The position numbers and the translations under genes were made by a program. Under the pieces are notes generated by a model. The model had not been told where the DNA came from and searched no databases. It worked only from the letters and a program-made list of their open reading frames with translations. 26,408 bases of DNA from Chara braunii (lineage: Eukaryota > Streptophyta > Charophyceae > Charales > Characeae): the NCBI GenBank assembly GCA_003427395.1, contig BFEA01000332.1, forward strand, positions 1,507,061-1,533,468, in the 5' to 3' direction. Below are positions 1 to 9,490 of this stretch, piece by piece (position 1 is the first letter of the stretch; every line of letters starts with the position of its first letter).

Positions 1-48
1 GAAGAGGAGAGAGAGAGAGAGGGGACTGGCGAGGGAGAGGAGGAGAGA
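1..48. repeat. GA-rich purine tract
   Basis: The first 48 bases are almost pure purine, with a short (GA)n core near positions 8-22. It is a simple-sequence tract cut by the window edge. No function is inferred. Confidence 0.8.
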
Positions 49-164
49 CCCTCCAAGCTCCCGATACCTCAGGCGGTGATAACCGCCGTGCAACTCAGTC
101 GCCCACTGCTGCTCCGCACGCTGCTGCGCTATTCTGCGCTATGCTGCGCTCCTGCTCCAGCCCC

Positions 165-466
165 TGCGCTAAGTTTAGCGCATCAAAACAGCGCTCTGGC
201 GCTGACCATACCGTACCAGTACAATGCCGGTAGGTCGATGCCTCTACTGAGGCAGGTACCGGTACTTGTACCGGTAGGCCATGGTCTGGCCTCAATGCTG
301 CGAGGCCAGGCCAGACCCTGGACCGTCCAGATGGACGGTTCAGCCTCAATCGGCGGGCGGCAGCTTCAAGAGCGCCGCCAGGCCCAAACGAAGTGTCGTT
401 TGGGCCTACCCGATGGGTGCTGGTCCAAAATCAGGCCCTTAGGGCTTGTAACCCCAAAGGTCGGGC
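165..466. repeat. Array of short perfect hairpins
   Basis: About ten inverted repeats stand side by side, most with perfect stems and 4-base loops. Stem-loop-stem sizes are 8-2-8 at 165-182, 6-4-6 at 189-204, 6-4-6 at 239-254, 8-4-8 at 257-276 (TACCGGTA twice), 8-8-8 at 286-309, 7-4-7 at 322-339, 6-12-6 at 356-379, 11-4-11 at 381-406, 4-3-4 at 435-445 and 5-4-5 at 453-466. Loops differ (TCTG, TACT, CTTG, AGAT, AGTG, TTTT), so this is not one tandem repeat. Upstream, TGCGCT recurs four times between 125 and 170. Related TACCGGTA and GGCC palindromes occur in the LTR at 25722-26037 and near 17100, so the array may be part of an LTR. That link is inference. Confidence 0.7.
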
Positions 467-499
467 CTTTTGGCCCTGGTGTGTCCCTCCGGCCCTAAG

Positions 500-1680
500 T
501 CGGGTACGTAACATGGGCCCAGCGAAAATGAGGCCCCCACAATCGTTGCACGGGACATGCTGTGTTCCACAGAGTGGTGAGTTGGTTTGGTTTTCTTTTT
601 TCGCATGGATGACGTGAGGTCGAGGCCATATGGCGCAGTTGCAGTATGTAGGGTTCTCCCGCTGTATACAGTGTTCGCAGCATGTTTGTTGTGTTTGCGG
701 TTTCAGGGGTCGTCAGCTGTGTCTCTTCCTTTTTTGTCGTTTTGCGGGGTGGGGCAGGCCAGCTTCGTCACATCGGGCGTTGTGGAACGGGGTACACGAG
801 CCTCGCCACATTCCTCTTTCTTCTTCTTTTTTTTTGTCTTTTGTGGGGCGGTGTATGCCAGCCTCGCTGGACGAAATGGCACAGGTCGTATCACCCTTTT
901 CCATAGAGGCTCCCACGCAAAACGATTGCAGTGAAGAATCGACTTTCAACGTAACACTTCGTTGACGGGTAAGGTAGAAAGAATCGAATATGATTTAAAT
1001 CTTTCCTCTTGGATTTCCCTAGTACGCACATTCCCTTCCCTTCTTTTTTTGGGCGGGGTCTTCAGGAGGACGTCGGGCTTTCGTGACATGTTCAATACAA
1101 GTACATAGGAGGCATAGCACGTAGCTCCAATTTTGCATACACCGGGACATTTTTGTTGAATGTATCTGACCCTGAAGTTGAGCTTTCGTGCACTTGGACA
1201 TTTTATGGATGTATGTGAACATGATGTTGGCCTTTCATGGCACGTTCGCAGACAAGTACATAGAAGGCATACTGTAGCTGCTGTCTTCCAATGTTTGCTT
1301 ACACTGGAACATGTTTTTACGGGCAGACTAGGCCTTGCTCCTTAGGTCATACTCACACAGCACACCCTGGGACATTGGGCCTTGGGCCTTGCTCCCCTAC
1401 TCACCACATGCACAAAAGACAGAAAATGTGGCAGTTTATATGCCCGTCTGTGGCAGAATGTTCATTTCCATTTTGCTCATTACTCGGGATTTACAAGCAG
1501 CAGCTCCTTAGGGCATATTACTACTGGGACTTTTTGGGACATACTCACACTGGGACTTAGTGATGCTTAGGGCACAGATCAACTCAAATCATAACAATGT
1601 AGCTGGAGTTTACATATCACAGATCAACTACATCGAGGACTGGGCGCAGCACCACTTCACCCGTACAGCCCTTCTACTCC
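500..1680. other. Unassigned region with degenerate repeats
   Basis: No reading frame here looks coding. A unit beginning near 1075 is partly repeated near 1227: the word CAAGTACATAG occurs at 1098 and 1253, 155 bases apart, followed in both copies by a GGCATA word and an ACACYGGRACAT word. From 1340 to 1560 the words CATACTCACAC and GGGACA recur irregularly. Pyrimidine runs occur near 720-740 and 810-840. I see no gene. Confidence 0.5.
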
Positions 1681-1820
1681 ATCTGTTCAAGCTGTAGTGG
1701 ATTTTAACTGTCCGCGATTAAATACTCTCTTTGGTCCCTTTGGTCTCCTCTTGAGGCAAGGAAAAATAAAAAGAAAGATAAGGAAAAAAGAAGAAAAAGA
1801 CAGAAAGCATATAAATAATT

Positions 1821-1840
1821 TAATAAATAAATAAATAAAT
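1821..1840. repeat. (AAAT)n microsatellite
   Basis: About five TAAA/AAAT units end an A-rich stretch (1760-1840). Just downstream, 1890-1912 has a 7-base-stem hairpin of GCCCGCC and GGCGGGC. In a eukaryotic context I do not read it as a terminator. Confidence 0.8.
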
Positions 1841-1859
1841 ATGCGAGGATCTGCGTCCT

Positions 1860-2700
1860 CGGCAGGCCTAAGGGGCCCCGGTTACGGTGGTGCCCGCCCT
1901 AAGTGAAGGCGGGCCTAACATTTCACAAGAGGCCTTTGACTGTCAATTTCATATTTGGGGTACAGGCAGTTGCGACGCGCCAGTTGGTTGAGAGAAACAC
2001 AGGCCGAGCAACAAAGACATTTCCACGGCCTACCAGGCCTTTCCAAAGAATGCAGGCCCAGTAGCTGCAGGGCAAAGGCAGCATCCTGGGACCTTCCGGA
2101 GGCTTCTGGGCCCAGGAAAGAGCTCTCGCCAGCCAGCCTCATTCGGTCACTTGCTGGCTGGCGGCAGCGCTGCTGGAGCGATAGCTCGTGGGCTGACTGC
2201 TGGCATTGGGAGCAAGAGGCTGCGCACGTGCGGTCGTGTGGTGAAGCAGGGCGCTGCTGAGGGAAGCGCCATAGCCAGCCTTCATAGCGGGCTGGGCTTG
2301 GATGCACAGTGAGGCGCAGGGGTGGTCTTCGGGTGTAAGAGAGGACATGCGTGGGTGTAAAGACAGGGAAGGGCGAAGGATGATGATGATGATGATGTGA
2401 GGGCACATACCTTGTATTGGCGATGGTCTGCATAAGGGCGACATCTTCAAGTACTTCGGGTTGCCGTTGATGTCAACAGTTGCATTGTCTACTAGTAGGC
2501 TGATCGTAGCTGTGTAGGAGTAGGCTGGGCGCTGAGCGCCAAGTAGGAGTGTGAAGGGACTGGACTCTTGTGTTGTGGCGGAGAGAGAAGCTCTCCTTGA
2601 CATTGGTGTATTATTGGTGCAATGCTGCTCTCTGGACACAGTGTGACTATCTGGCTTTCAATGTGATAATGCAATCTGGAATTTGTCATCTCGCTGTTGC
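1860..2700. other. Unassigned region, possible low-complexity minus-strand exon
   Basis: Minus-strand frames of 166-175 codons cover 1915-3019, but they overlap in different frames and are rich in S, P, Q and H. A good minus-strand 5' splice-site match (CAAG then GTATGT, at 2406-2415) follows a frame without stops. No domain is recognisable and no start or partner exon can be fixed. There is also a hairpin with 9-base stems (2129-2137 and 2153-2161) and a (GAT)6 run at 2379-2396. I do not call a gene. Confidence 0.25.
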
Positions 2701-2717
2701 TTATTTTCCTTGCAGTT

Positions 2718-2729
2718 TGGTATCGGAGC
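2718..2729 (+). other. Isolated primer-binding-site-like motif
   Basis: TGGTATCGGAGC is identical to the primer binding site after the LTR at 25722-26037, and one base from the initiator tRNA-Met site at 22245. It sits just after a pyrimidine-rich stretch ending TTGCAG. No matching LTR start and no downstream gag frame are visible, so it is either a relic of an eroded LTR element or chance. Confidence 0.35.
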
Positions 2730-3526
2730 TGGTTCATACTGCGCTTCATTGGTTCTTCGCAATAGCTGTTCGGTGCTTTGCATGAGGTGTGTGGCAGTGA
2801 TAAGGCTTGGGCGTTGAACATAAGGCGGCCCAGGGTCGTGTGGGCGCGCCAGGGAGCTATGTGGTGACATACGGGGTGTATGCTGGATGATGAGAGCTGA
2901 TGTGGCATATTAAGCTGAGGTGGAACCGCATTCTGCTGTTGGTTGTGCCGAGGCAAAGACCGGTCATCATAATTGCACATCAGGTTGCCGGTGAGAAAAT
3001 CTGTGGTTGGGGGCCGCATTATGAGGTACGTTGCTCTCTTCCTTATCTACCCTCTTCATTGCTTCTTACCGTGAGGAAGTGAGTTCTGTCTTGAGAGTCC
3101 TCTCGATGTGAGGTGTCGCGAGCGCTCAACCTTGAGAGTCGACATTCTTCCTGGCAGCAAGCTGGTGGGAGACGGGCGAAGCCTCTGAAGGGCNCTGGAC
3201 GAAGCACTCNGGTCACNGTCACCATGCCAANCCGCTGGGACTAGTACANGCATGCTTTGCCGCAAGTCCTTGGTTCTGTTGCTTGCGCAATAGAGGTCAT
3301 GCAGGGCATGCCAGCCCTTTGACAGATGCTTACCAGACCGTCTTTAAATATTTCTGGCGGGGACTCGGTGTTGACTCTGGCTGTGATCGTCGTCCTGTCT
3401 GCGACGTTAAATAATTCCTGACGAGTTACGGGGGATCTCCTTAAATGCCTCATGATCAGCCAGATCAAACCGGGTGTAAGGCTCGTTGCATGCGAGGGTA
3501 AACAATGTGCAGGGGCTGGCAGGTTC
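2730..3526. other. Unassigned region with ambiguous bases
   Basis: No coding region is recognisable. Five ambiguous bases (n) occur at 3194, 3210, 3217, 3231 and 3249, marking uncertain assembly or base calls. A plus-strand splice-donor-like GAG-GTACGT lies near 3024, but no open exon precedes it. Confidence 0.5.
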
Positions 3527-4571
3527 GTTGTGCGCAGCTGCCCAGACAACATTAAAGCCACAGGGAGTTCAGTTTCAGGCCTATCAGGGCCGTCATTTGC
3601 CTTGAGATCTCGACGGCCAAGGGAAGCAGCAACCGGGGTCCAGACCCCACATCAACCCTACATAATCCTGGACCTCCTGGCTTGGAGAACATTCTGTCTT
3701 GCGTCAATGCTAACTTCACGCGTTGACTACGACGCTAGCGCGACGCTGTGACGTTGGCTGGACACTGGCTTTACGTTGGCACTTGGGCGACTATGGCGAC
3801 ATGCTGCTCGCTTGGCATGGTGGCTGGCTGGCAATTGTCTTCTGGGCAGGCTGACGTGGCAGCTGCCACATGCCGCCGCTGACGCGGGGCCCCTGCCACG
3901 TGTATTGTTGCTGACGTGGCAAGGCTACGTGATTGACATTGTTGTTCTGATTCATCGTCACTCGCGAGGAGATCGTAACTGTGGGGTGACTGTAGATACG
4001 TACCTGGTTTTCTTGGTGTCGACATTGCTCCAGTTTGCTGATGAGGACAGATTGAATGTGCCCAAACTGGAGCAATGTCGACACCTAGAAAACCACGTAC
4101 GTATCTACAGTCACCCCACAGTTACGATCTCCTCCTGAGTGACGATGAATCAGAACAACAATGTCAATCACGTAGCCTTGCCACGTCAGCAACAATACAC
4201 GTGGTAGGGGCCGCGTCAGCGGCGGCGTGTGGCAGCTGCCACATCAGCCTGCCCAGAAGACAATTGCCAGCCAACCACCATGCCAAGCGAGCAGCATGTC
4301 GCCGTAGTCGCCCAAGTGCCAGCGTAAAGCCAGCGTCCAGCCAACGTCACAGCGTCGCGCTAGCGTCGTAGTCAACGCGTGAAGTTAGCATTGACGCAAG
4401 ATAGAATGTTCTCCAAGCCAGGAGGTCCAGGCTTATGTAGCGTTGATGCGGGGTCTGGACCCCAGTTGCTGCTTCCCTTGGTCGTCGAGATCTCAAGGCA
4501 AATGACGGCCCAGATAGGCCTGAAACTGAACTCCCTGTGGCTTTAATGTTGTCTGGGCAGCTGCGCACAAC
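3527..4571. repeat. Long near-perfect palindrome (foldback-like element)
   Basis: The left arm (3527-4036) and right arm (4064-4571) are reverse complements over about 510 bases with only scattered mismatches, around 95% identity by eye. The spacer is 27 bases (4037-4063). The outer ends are GTTGTGCGCAGCTG and its complement; the inner ends read CCAGTTT and AAACTGG. The arms contain repeated GCTGACGTGGC and GCAGCTGC words. I see no target duplication outside the arms and no coding capacity. The structure fits a foldback-type DNA element or an inverted duplication. If transcribed it would form a long double-stranded RNA. It lies next to the truncated 3' end of element A. Confidence 0.85.
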
Positions 4572-4789
4572 AAGTGAGTGTTTCCCAACCAAGGGCCTGG
4601 GCGTGGTACCTTTGACAGTTGACTTAGACTTTTGACTTTCCAGGGCAGAGCTTGGTCACACTGCCTGGCACAGGCCGAGTTTGGCCTGTGTAGTCTGGGC
4701 TCCGTTCGAGGCTGAGACTGCTGCAGAACACGGGTTACTGCATTCCTGCCGGCCCATTTTCGAGTTCCATCGCAGAAATAACTAAGACT
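4572..4789. other. Gap between palindrome and element A
   Basis: I see no gene here. Where the 3' end and 3' LTR of element A would be expected on the minus strand, similarity to element B stops just after the chromodomain core. I find no polypurine tract or LTR terminus, so element A appears truncated. Confidence 0.5.
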
Positions 4790-5440
4790 TTAACCCTGAG
4801 ATTTGAAACGTACCTTGAACTGCTTCTGGGTTCGTCCACGTCCACCTGTAGAGAAGTACCCATATTTTATGATTTTGTCTACTTCATATCTGCCTTCCAT
4901 GGATGGTGGAATCATAGATGGTCTGTTTAGGAACTCATTTCCTTCTACATAGGGTAACAATTTGGAGGCATGAAAGACAGGATACGTTTTGAGGTAAGGG
5001 GGAATATCAATACGATAAGACGGTCCCTCTGCATCCCCAATTACTTTGAGAACTTCCCTGGGACCAAAATAGACAGGTGGAAGTTTTGAGACACATCTTC
5101 TTCCAACGAAAACTCTTTGGACTTGACCCAAACTAGATCGCCTTCCTTGAATGTTGATGGTCGGCGACGCTTGTTAGCTTCCTCAATCATCTGGTCCTGA
5201 GCTTTCTTCAAATTGTTCTTTACTTTCTTAATGTCTTCTTGAAACAATACTGCATACTCCCGGGTCCCTGGAAACAATAATGCATACTCCCGGGTCCCCG
5301 GAGGTAACCTAAGAAACTGGTCCCGTGTTAACAGATCAATGGGACGCTTAGGTTTTCATCCCTTGTGCAGTGCATTAGGCGTGCGTCCTGTAGCGGTATG
5401 AACACTGCTCTTGTATGCACTTGCTATCTTGGGTAAGTTC
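4790..5440 (-). pseudogene. Element A: integrase C-terminus and chromodomain-like tail, broken
   Basis: This is the end of the Ty3/gypsy pol polyprotein on the minus strand, after the integrase core. An upstream part (about 5440-5100) carries RLPPGTREYA, the helical AQDQMIEEANKRRRP region and GDLVWVKSKEF. After a frameshift near 5100, a second part carries YFGPREVLKVIGDAEGPSY, YPVFHASKLLPY and RYEVDKII, the start of a chromodomain. The chromodomain stops early at a TAA after RFKSQG and lacks the usual tail, which element B does show. A stop (TGA) also interrupts near 5349, and a 30-base tandem duplication lies at 5241-5300. In chromoviruses this tail reads histone marks and guides integration; this copy cannot make it. 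Confidence 0.85.
5241..5300 (-). repeat. 30-base tandem duplication in element A
   Basis: Bases 5241-5270 and 5271-5300 are two adjacent copies differing at two positions. On the minus strand each encodes a version of PGTREYA(L/V)LF, so ten codons are duplicated in frame. Element B has the segment once (PPGTHEFAIQY), so this is a private duplication. Confidence 0.9.
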
Positions 5441-7133
5441 TCGTCCCATCAATCCGATCGGGTCTTACATATATACGCAAAAGTTGCTGACACAAACGGT
5501 TCATCTGTTCACTTTGTCCATTCGTTTCAGGGTGTCCCCCTGACGACATGGTCAACCGTATACCGTATGCTTCCATGAGCTTTTGCCATGGCATACTTGT
5601 GAACCTGGCATCACGATCAGATACAATAGAGAGAGGAAAATCATACTCAGTCATCCATCGCATCTGAAACTTTTGTATGACAAGTTTTGTTCGTGCTTCT
5701 GTGGGTAAGGGAATAAACATGACATATTTAGAGAAACGATCCACAATAACCATTACTTGACTATTATCGTTCCGACTTTTGGTGAGGATCGTAAAATCAA
5801 TTGAGATAGACTCACCTGGTTCGCTAGGAATAGGTAATGGTTTCAGAAGACCAAGTGGATTCTCGTGTGAAGGTTTGGTTCTCTGACACACCAGACATAT
5901 ACGAACATAAGTTTGTACGTCTTCCTTTAATCCCTTCCACTCGAAACGTTCTCTAACCTCAGCATACATTTTCTTGAAACCAAAATGTCCTTCAATGTCG
6001 TGACATTTCCCAATCAACAGACTTTTAAGTTCTTCTTTGTGAGGAATACACAATCTCTGTTCCGTTTGGTCTAACAAGAAAAACAAACCATCGATTATTC
6101 GATAGTTGGGAAGTAAAGTTGGTTCTTTCGCAAGGACATCCATGATAGGTTTCCAGATAGTGTGAATAGCATATCCTTGACAATTTTTTTCTTTTAAATC
6201 ATTCCCAACGTCCAAATAAGAGACAATAGCACCAAAGAAATCACATCGTCTGGACAACGCATCTACAACCACATTAGACTTACCTTTGATAGTTTTCAAC
6301 TCAAAATGAAAAGTATCAATAAATGCAGACCATCGTACTAACTTATCAGAGAGTTTAGGTTGTGTCTTTATCCACTTCAGCGTCGACTGGTCTGAGTACA
6401 CAGTGAAGTGTCTCCCTAACAAGTAGTGTTTCCATGTGTCTACTGCACATACTAAGGCATACAATTCCCTTTCATAAGTGGAGTTGGCAATTTTTTCCGA
6501 TGACAATTGTGCAGACGTAAACTCAATTGGTCTATAACCATTGTCATCGTTCTGTTGAAGGACTGTGCCAATTCCGTACTGACTGGCATCAGTAGTGACA
6601 ATGAAGGGAAGTGATACATCAACAATTTTCAAAACATGATAGTGAGTCAAAGCATATTTTATCTTCTTAAAGGAAGACTCACAGTCCTTGTCCCACAACC
6701 AGATAGTTCCTTTCTTTAACAATCTTCTCATTGGTGCGGCGATCAGTGAGAAGTTTCTAATGAACTTTTTATAGTAACTTGCCAAACCAAGGAAAGATCG
6801 TAGTTCAATTACAGACTTAGGTCATGGCCAATCTCAAATTGTTGATATCTTCTTTTCTTCTGGTCTGAGGCCTTCTTCGTTCATTATATGTCCTAAGTAT
6901 AAGACTTCAAACTTAGCGAACTCGGACTTCTTTGGGTTTATCTTAAAGTTGCCTTCTCGCAACTTCTCTAACACTAGACGAAGATGTTTCTCGTGATCTT
7001 CTAACGTTTTACTATACACGAGAATATCATCAAGATAGACAATAACGAACTGATCAAACCATTGACGAAACAATTCATCCATTGATCGTTGGAACGTCGC
7101 AGGGGCATTTGTCAATCCGAAAGGCATTACCAC
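5424..7133 (-). pseudogene. Element A: reverse transcriptase, RNase H and integrase, broken
   Basis: This is the core of a Ty3/gypsy pol on the minus strand. The 7133-6834 part has the reverse transcriptase block MPFGLTNAPATFQR and the catalytic YLDD. Two in-frame TGA stops (6834-6836 and 6822-6824) separate it from the 453-codon stretch ending at 5424, which is in the same frame. Counting from the codon at 6785, RNase H shows D66 (TTDASQYG), E105 (TYERE), D132 (YSD) and D175 (VVDALSRR). Integrase shows an HHCC zinc site at H262, H267, C297 and C300 and a catalytic D330, D390, E426 triad with D-35-E spacing. A one-base deletion near 5447 shifts the frame before the chromodomain part. All catalytic residues survive, so decay is recent enough for the family to be clear. 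Confidence 0.93.
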
Positions 7134-7170
7134 GAACTCGTAATGGCCATACCTTGTCAGGAATGCGGTC

Positions 7171-7626
7171 TTATGTTTGATCTACAGGTTCCACCTCGAT
7201 CTGATGGTACCCAGACTTTAGATCAATCTTACTGAAATATTTACAACCCTGCAGTTGATCAAGTAAGTCGTCAATGCGAGGAAGCGGTTCGGCGTTCTTG
7301 ACAGTGACGACATTCAACCCTCGATAGACAATGCAAAAACGCAGTTCACCTTCCTTTTGGGGCACAAACAAGACAGGTGCACCACAGGGAGATGAGCTAG
7401 GGCGAATCCATTCCTTGTCAGTAAGGTCCTGCAGTTGTTTTTTCAATTCCTCAAGTTCCCTGAGAGACATTCGGTAGATAGGGCCCTTGGGAATCTTATT
7501 ACCCGGAATGATTTCAATGGTGTGCTTAATAGCACATTCCGTGATTCCGGAAGGTTTCAGTCTGCAGATCCTTAAACTCAAAGAGAAGTCTTTCAATAGT
7601 TGGAGGGCAAGAAGAAGAAGACTCAC
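7171..7626 (-). pseudogene. Element A: N-terminal reverse transcriptase, broken
   Basis: This minus-strand part of element A pol has the segments [42 protein letters not shown] (normally IDYRGLN) and [15 protein letters not shown]. The first catalytic aspartate of reverse transcriptase lies in the [10 protein letters not shown] block. The frame ends in a TAA at 7171-7173. One extra A in the run at 7174-7180 explains this: the next frame continues directly into the MPFGLTNAP block. The upstream end leads, with further frameshifts, into the protease-RT linker at 7661-7929. Confidence 0.9.
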
Positions 7627-7929
7627 CGGCGTTCTTTACCAACACCATCATAACTTCCTGTTACAACTTCTTCATTGAAACCATCGAACAAAAAACTGGA
7701 TAACTCATATAACAAAAAGACAAACTAGAGTAAGAGCCAGACTTATGATATAACTTAATAGGTTTCATTTTAGATTGTGCATCTTTCAGTTGCACAATCT
7801 TGCTTTTGAAATTAGTATCTGGGTTGGCTTCCTCGTGCCAGTCCATACCAGAATGAGATCAAAAGGCAAATTCTTCTCAACTAGGAAGGATATCTCATGC
7901 ATAATTTTCTTTCCTTCTCTAGTTCTAAA
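7627..7929 (-). pseudogene. Element A: end of protease and linker to RT
   Basis: The minus strand shows [23 protein letters not shown] at about 7926-7857, parallel to [27 protein letters not shown] in element B. After a frameshift near 7855 comes SYSSLSFCYMS, parallel to the B segment [10 protein letters not shown]. The PFDLIL motif is the normal end of the retropepsin fold in these elements. The upstream half of the protease lies at 9199-9480, on the far side of the hAT-like insertion. Confidence 0.8.
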
Positions 7930-8463
7930 GCGTGGCAGCGATCCGGACCTCCGGACAGGGATCCGGACCGTCCGGTGTCCGGTGTCCGGTGAACGTGTCC
8001 GGATCTCGGTCCGGATTCCATACCCTTTGGCCAACAGCCAAATTTTTTTTTGGCTGTCCAGGGCGTTTCGTCTTGCCCAGGGCCGCCAGCCAAAAATACG
8101 AGTAGATTTTTTTTTGTCCTGAAGGGGCATCCGGTACGACAAAAAAAAAAAAAAAAAGTATGTGGGAAGTTTTCTTCCTTCTATGTTTCTGCCCGTTTGA
8201 ATATCGTCCTTGCATCGTGGCAGCTTCGTAGTGGGCAGAGTCTTTGAATTCATCGTCCCGCCTTGCAAGTTTCGCTGACCCACCTCCCACAACAACGTTC
8301 GAGCTTGCATGCCCGCCACTACCACCATTGTCAGAGGGAGGAAGAAACAGGGAAACGAGGCGGCCATAGCAGGCAAGGAGCAGACGCAGAGCAGGCACAA
8401 GAGGGCTGGCAGTGGGTGCAGCGAACGCCGCACGAGGAGCCCATTAAGGAGCAGTGCAAGCAA

Positions 8464-8534
<71 letters not shown>

Positions 8535-8535
8535 N

Positions 8536-8599
<64 letters not shown>
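8464..8599. repeat. (CT)n microsatellite
   Basis: About 136 bases are almost pure CT, with one ambiguous base (n) at 8535 that may hide a length uncertainty. It lies inside the hAT-like element and is followed by CTC-rich sequence to about 8890. Long frames here (serine-leucine on one strand, arginine-glutamate on the other) are translation of the repeat. Confidence 0.97.
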
Positions 8600-8602
<3 letters not shown>

Positions 8603-9004
8603 GTTTCGTTGTCATGGTCTTCCTCCTTTCTGCTCCTCCATCCGCCTCCTCCTTCTCCATTTCTGCGTCCTCCTCCCGCTCCTCCTCCTCCTCCTCGTCT
8701 TGGTCATCGTCATGTACTTGCTATAACCTCCCCCGCTCCCTTCCCTGCTCATGCCACGTGGCACCCTTTTTCCTTTTTTTTTCGGATCTTTGTCGTCATG
8801 TTCCTCGTCTTCATCCTCCTCCTGCTCCTCCCTGTCCACGTCTTTGCCCTCCTCCTGTTGCTCCTCCACGTCTTCGCCCTCCTAACCCTCATCTTGGTTG
8901 TTGACATGTATGCCCTGTAACCTCCCCTCCCTGCCCCTACTTGTGCCACATGGCCTTTTCGTTGTTTTCAAGTTTCAACCCATTTGCAGTACTTTGTATG
9001 GCGG

Positions 9005-9006
<2 letters not shown>

Positions 9007-9035
<29 letters not shown>
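9007..9035. repeat. 29-base poly-T run
   Basis: A homopolymer of 29 T lies inside the hAT-like element, just before its right subterminal repeat region. Its length is likely to vary and may be miscounted in assembly. Confidence 0.95.
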
Positions 9036-9198
9036 GAAATTCGGACATATACACCCATCCGGACAGGGATCCAGACAGGCCTATCCGGACATGTCTGGAT
9101 TAACTGGAAAATACCGGAAATCCGGACGTTCGGATGAAACCGGGAAATCCGGTTTCCGGTGTCCGGACTTGTCCTGTTCACTTGTTCGCCGCTGCCAT

Positions 9199-9490
9199 GT
9201 TCTAAACTGACACTTAATACGATCAACATACTGAGAGACAATGATCGTACTCTTGTCTGCTAACATAGACGTGATTGGTCGAGACAAGTCGTTTACCTTT
9301 ATTCTGAGATGCAACTTGCAAACTGCTTTCTCGGATATGTAGGACCTCGTCGATTCGGGGTCCAACAACGCTCCTACTCGTGTTCGTGCGATTTCTACAA
9401 CCGCAAACAACAATTCGCCCTTAGACTTTGCTTTTCGAGCCCATGAGCTACGTAAGGCTAGCAATTCATTACCTACGTGCTTCCCAGGGC
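9199..9490 (-). pseudogene. Element A: aspartic protease N-terminal half
   Basis: The minus strand reads NELLALRSSWARKAK, then GALLDPESTRSYISEKAVCKLHLRIKVNDLSRPI and ends CQFRT at the hAT-like insertion. The family is a retropepsin-like protease that cuts the gag-pol polyprotein. The catalytic triplet is normally DSG or DTG (element B has LVDSGCTRSFIS); here it reads D-P-E, so the enzyme would be inactive. Element A stops near 9490, where plus-strand gag sequence of element B begins. Its own gag and 5' LTR are missing. Confidence 0.82.

Larger units (their letters stand above)
7930..9198. mobile_element. Non-autonomous hAT-like DNA transposon inside element A
   Basis: This is a 1,269-base insertion bounded by GTTCTAAA at 7922-7929 and 9199-9206, an exact 8-base target duplication. 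Removing the insert and one copy restores an unbroken protease reading frame on the minus strand, which fixes both ends. The termini share TGGCAGCG in inverted orientation (left GCGTGGCAGCG, right end read in reverse ATGGCAGCG). Each end carries about eight CCGG-centred words (TCCGG or CCGGA), at 7942-8020 and 9058-9168, like the subterminal repeats bound by hAT transposases. There is no transposase frame. Inside are a 17-base A run, a hairpin near 8035-8056, a long (CT)n block, CTC-rich sequence and a 29-base T run. An 8-base duplication with short terminal repeats fits the hAT superfamily; naming the family needs a search. Confidence 0.8.

Noticed and set aside
76-498. 140-codon plus-strand open frame at the start of the window
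   Set aside because: It coincides with the hairpin array; its amino-acid content follows the palindromes and no domain is visible.
1890-1912. GC-rich hairpin resembling an intrinsic terminator
   Set aside because: The window is eukaryotic nuclear DNA and there is no gene ending there.
2492-3019. 175-codon minus-strand frame as a host gene exon
   Set aside because: Composition is low complexity, no domain is recognised, and the neighbouring frame with the good splice donor is in a different phase.
3452-4592. Two similar open frames on opposite strands (shared VVRSCPDNIKATGSS)
   Set aside because: They are the same arm sequence read from both halves of the palindrome; no protein family is recognised.
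7487-7678. Plus-strand frame over the element A reverse transcriptase
   Set aside because: It is the antisense shadow of the conserved minus-strand pol sequence.
8263-8920. Long open frames (more than 200 codons) with serine-leucine runs, and an arginine-glutamate frame on the other strand
   Set aside because: They are translation of the (CT)n microsatellite and CTC-rich flank; frames are open on both strands for compositional reasons.
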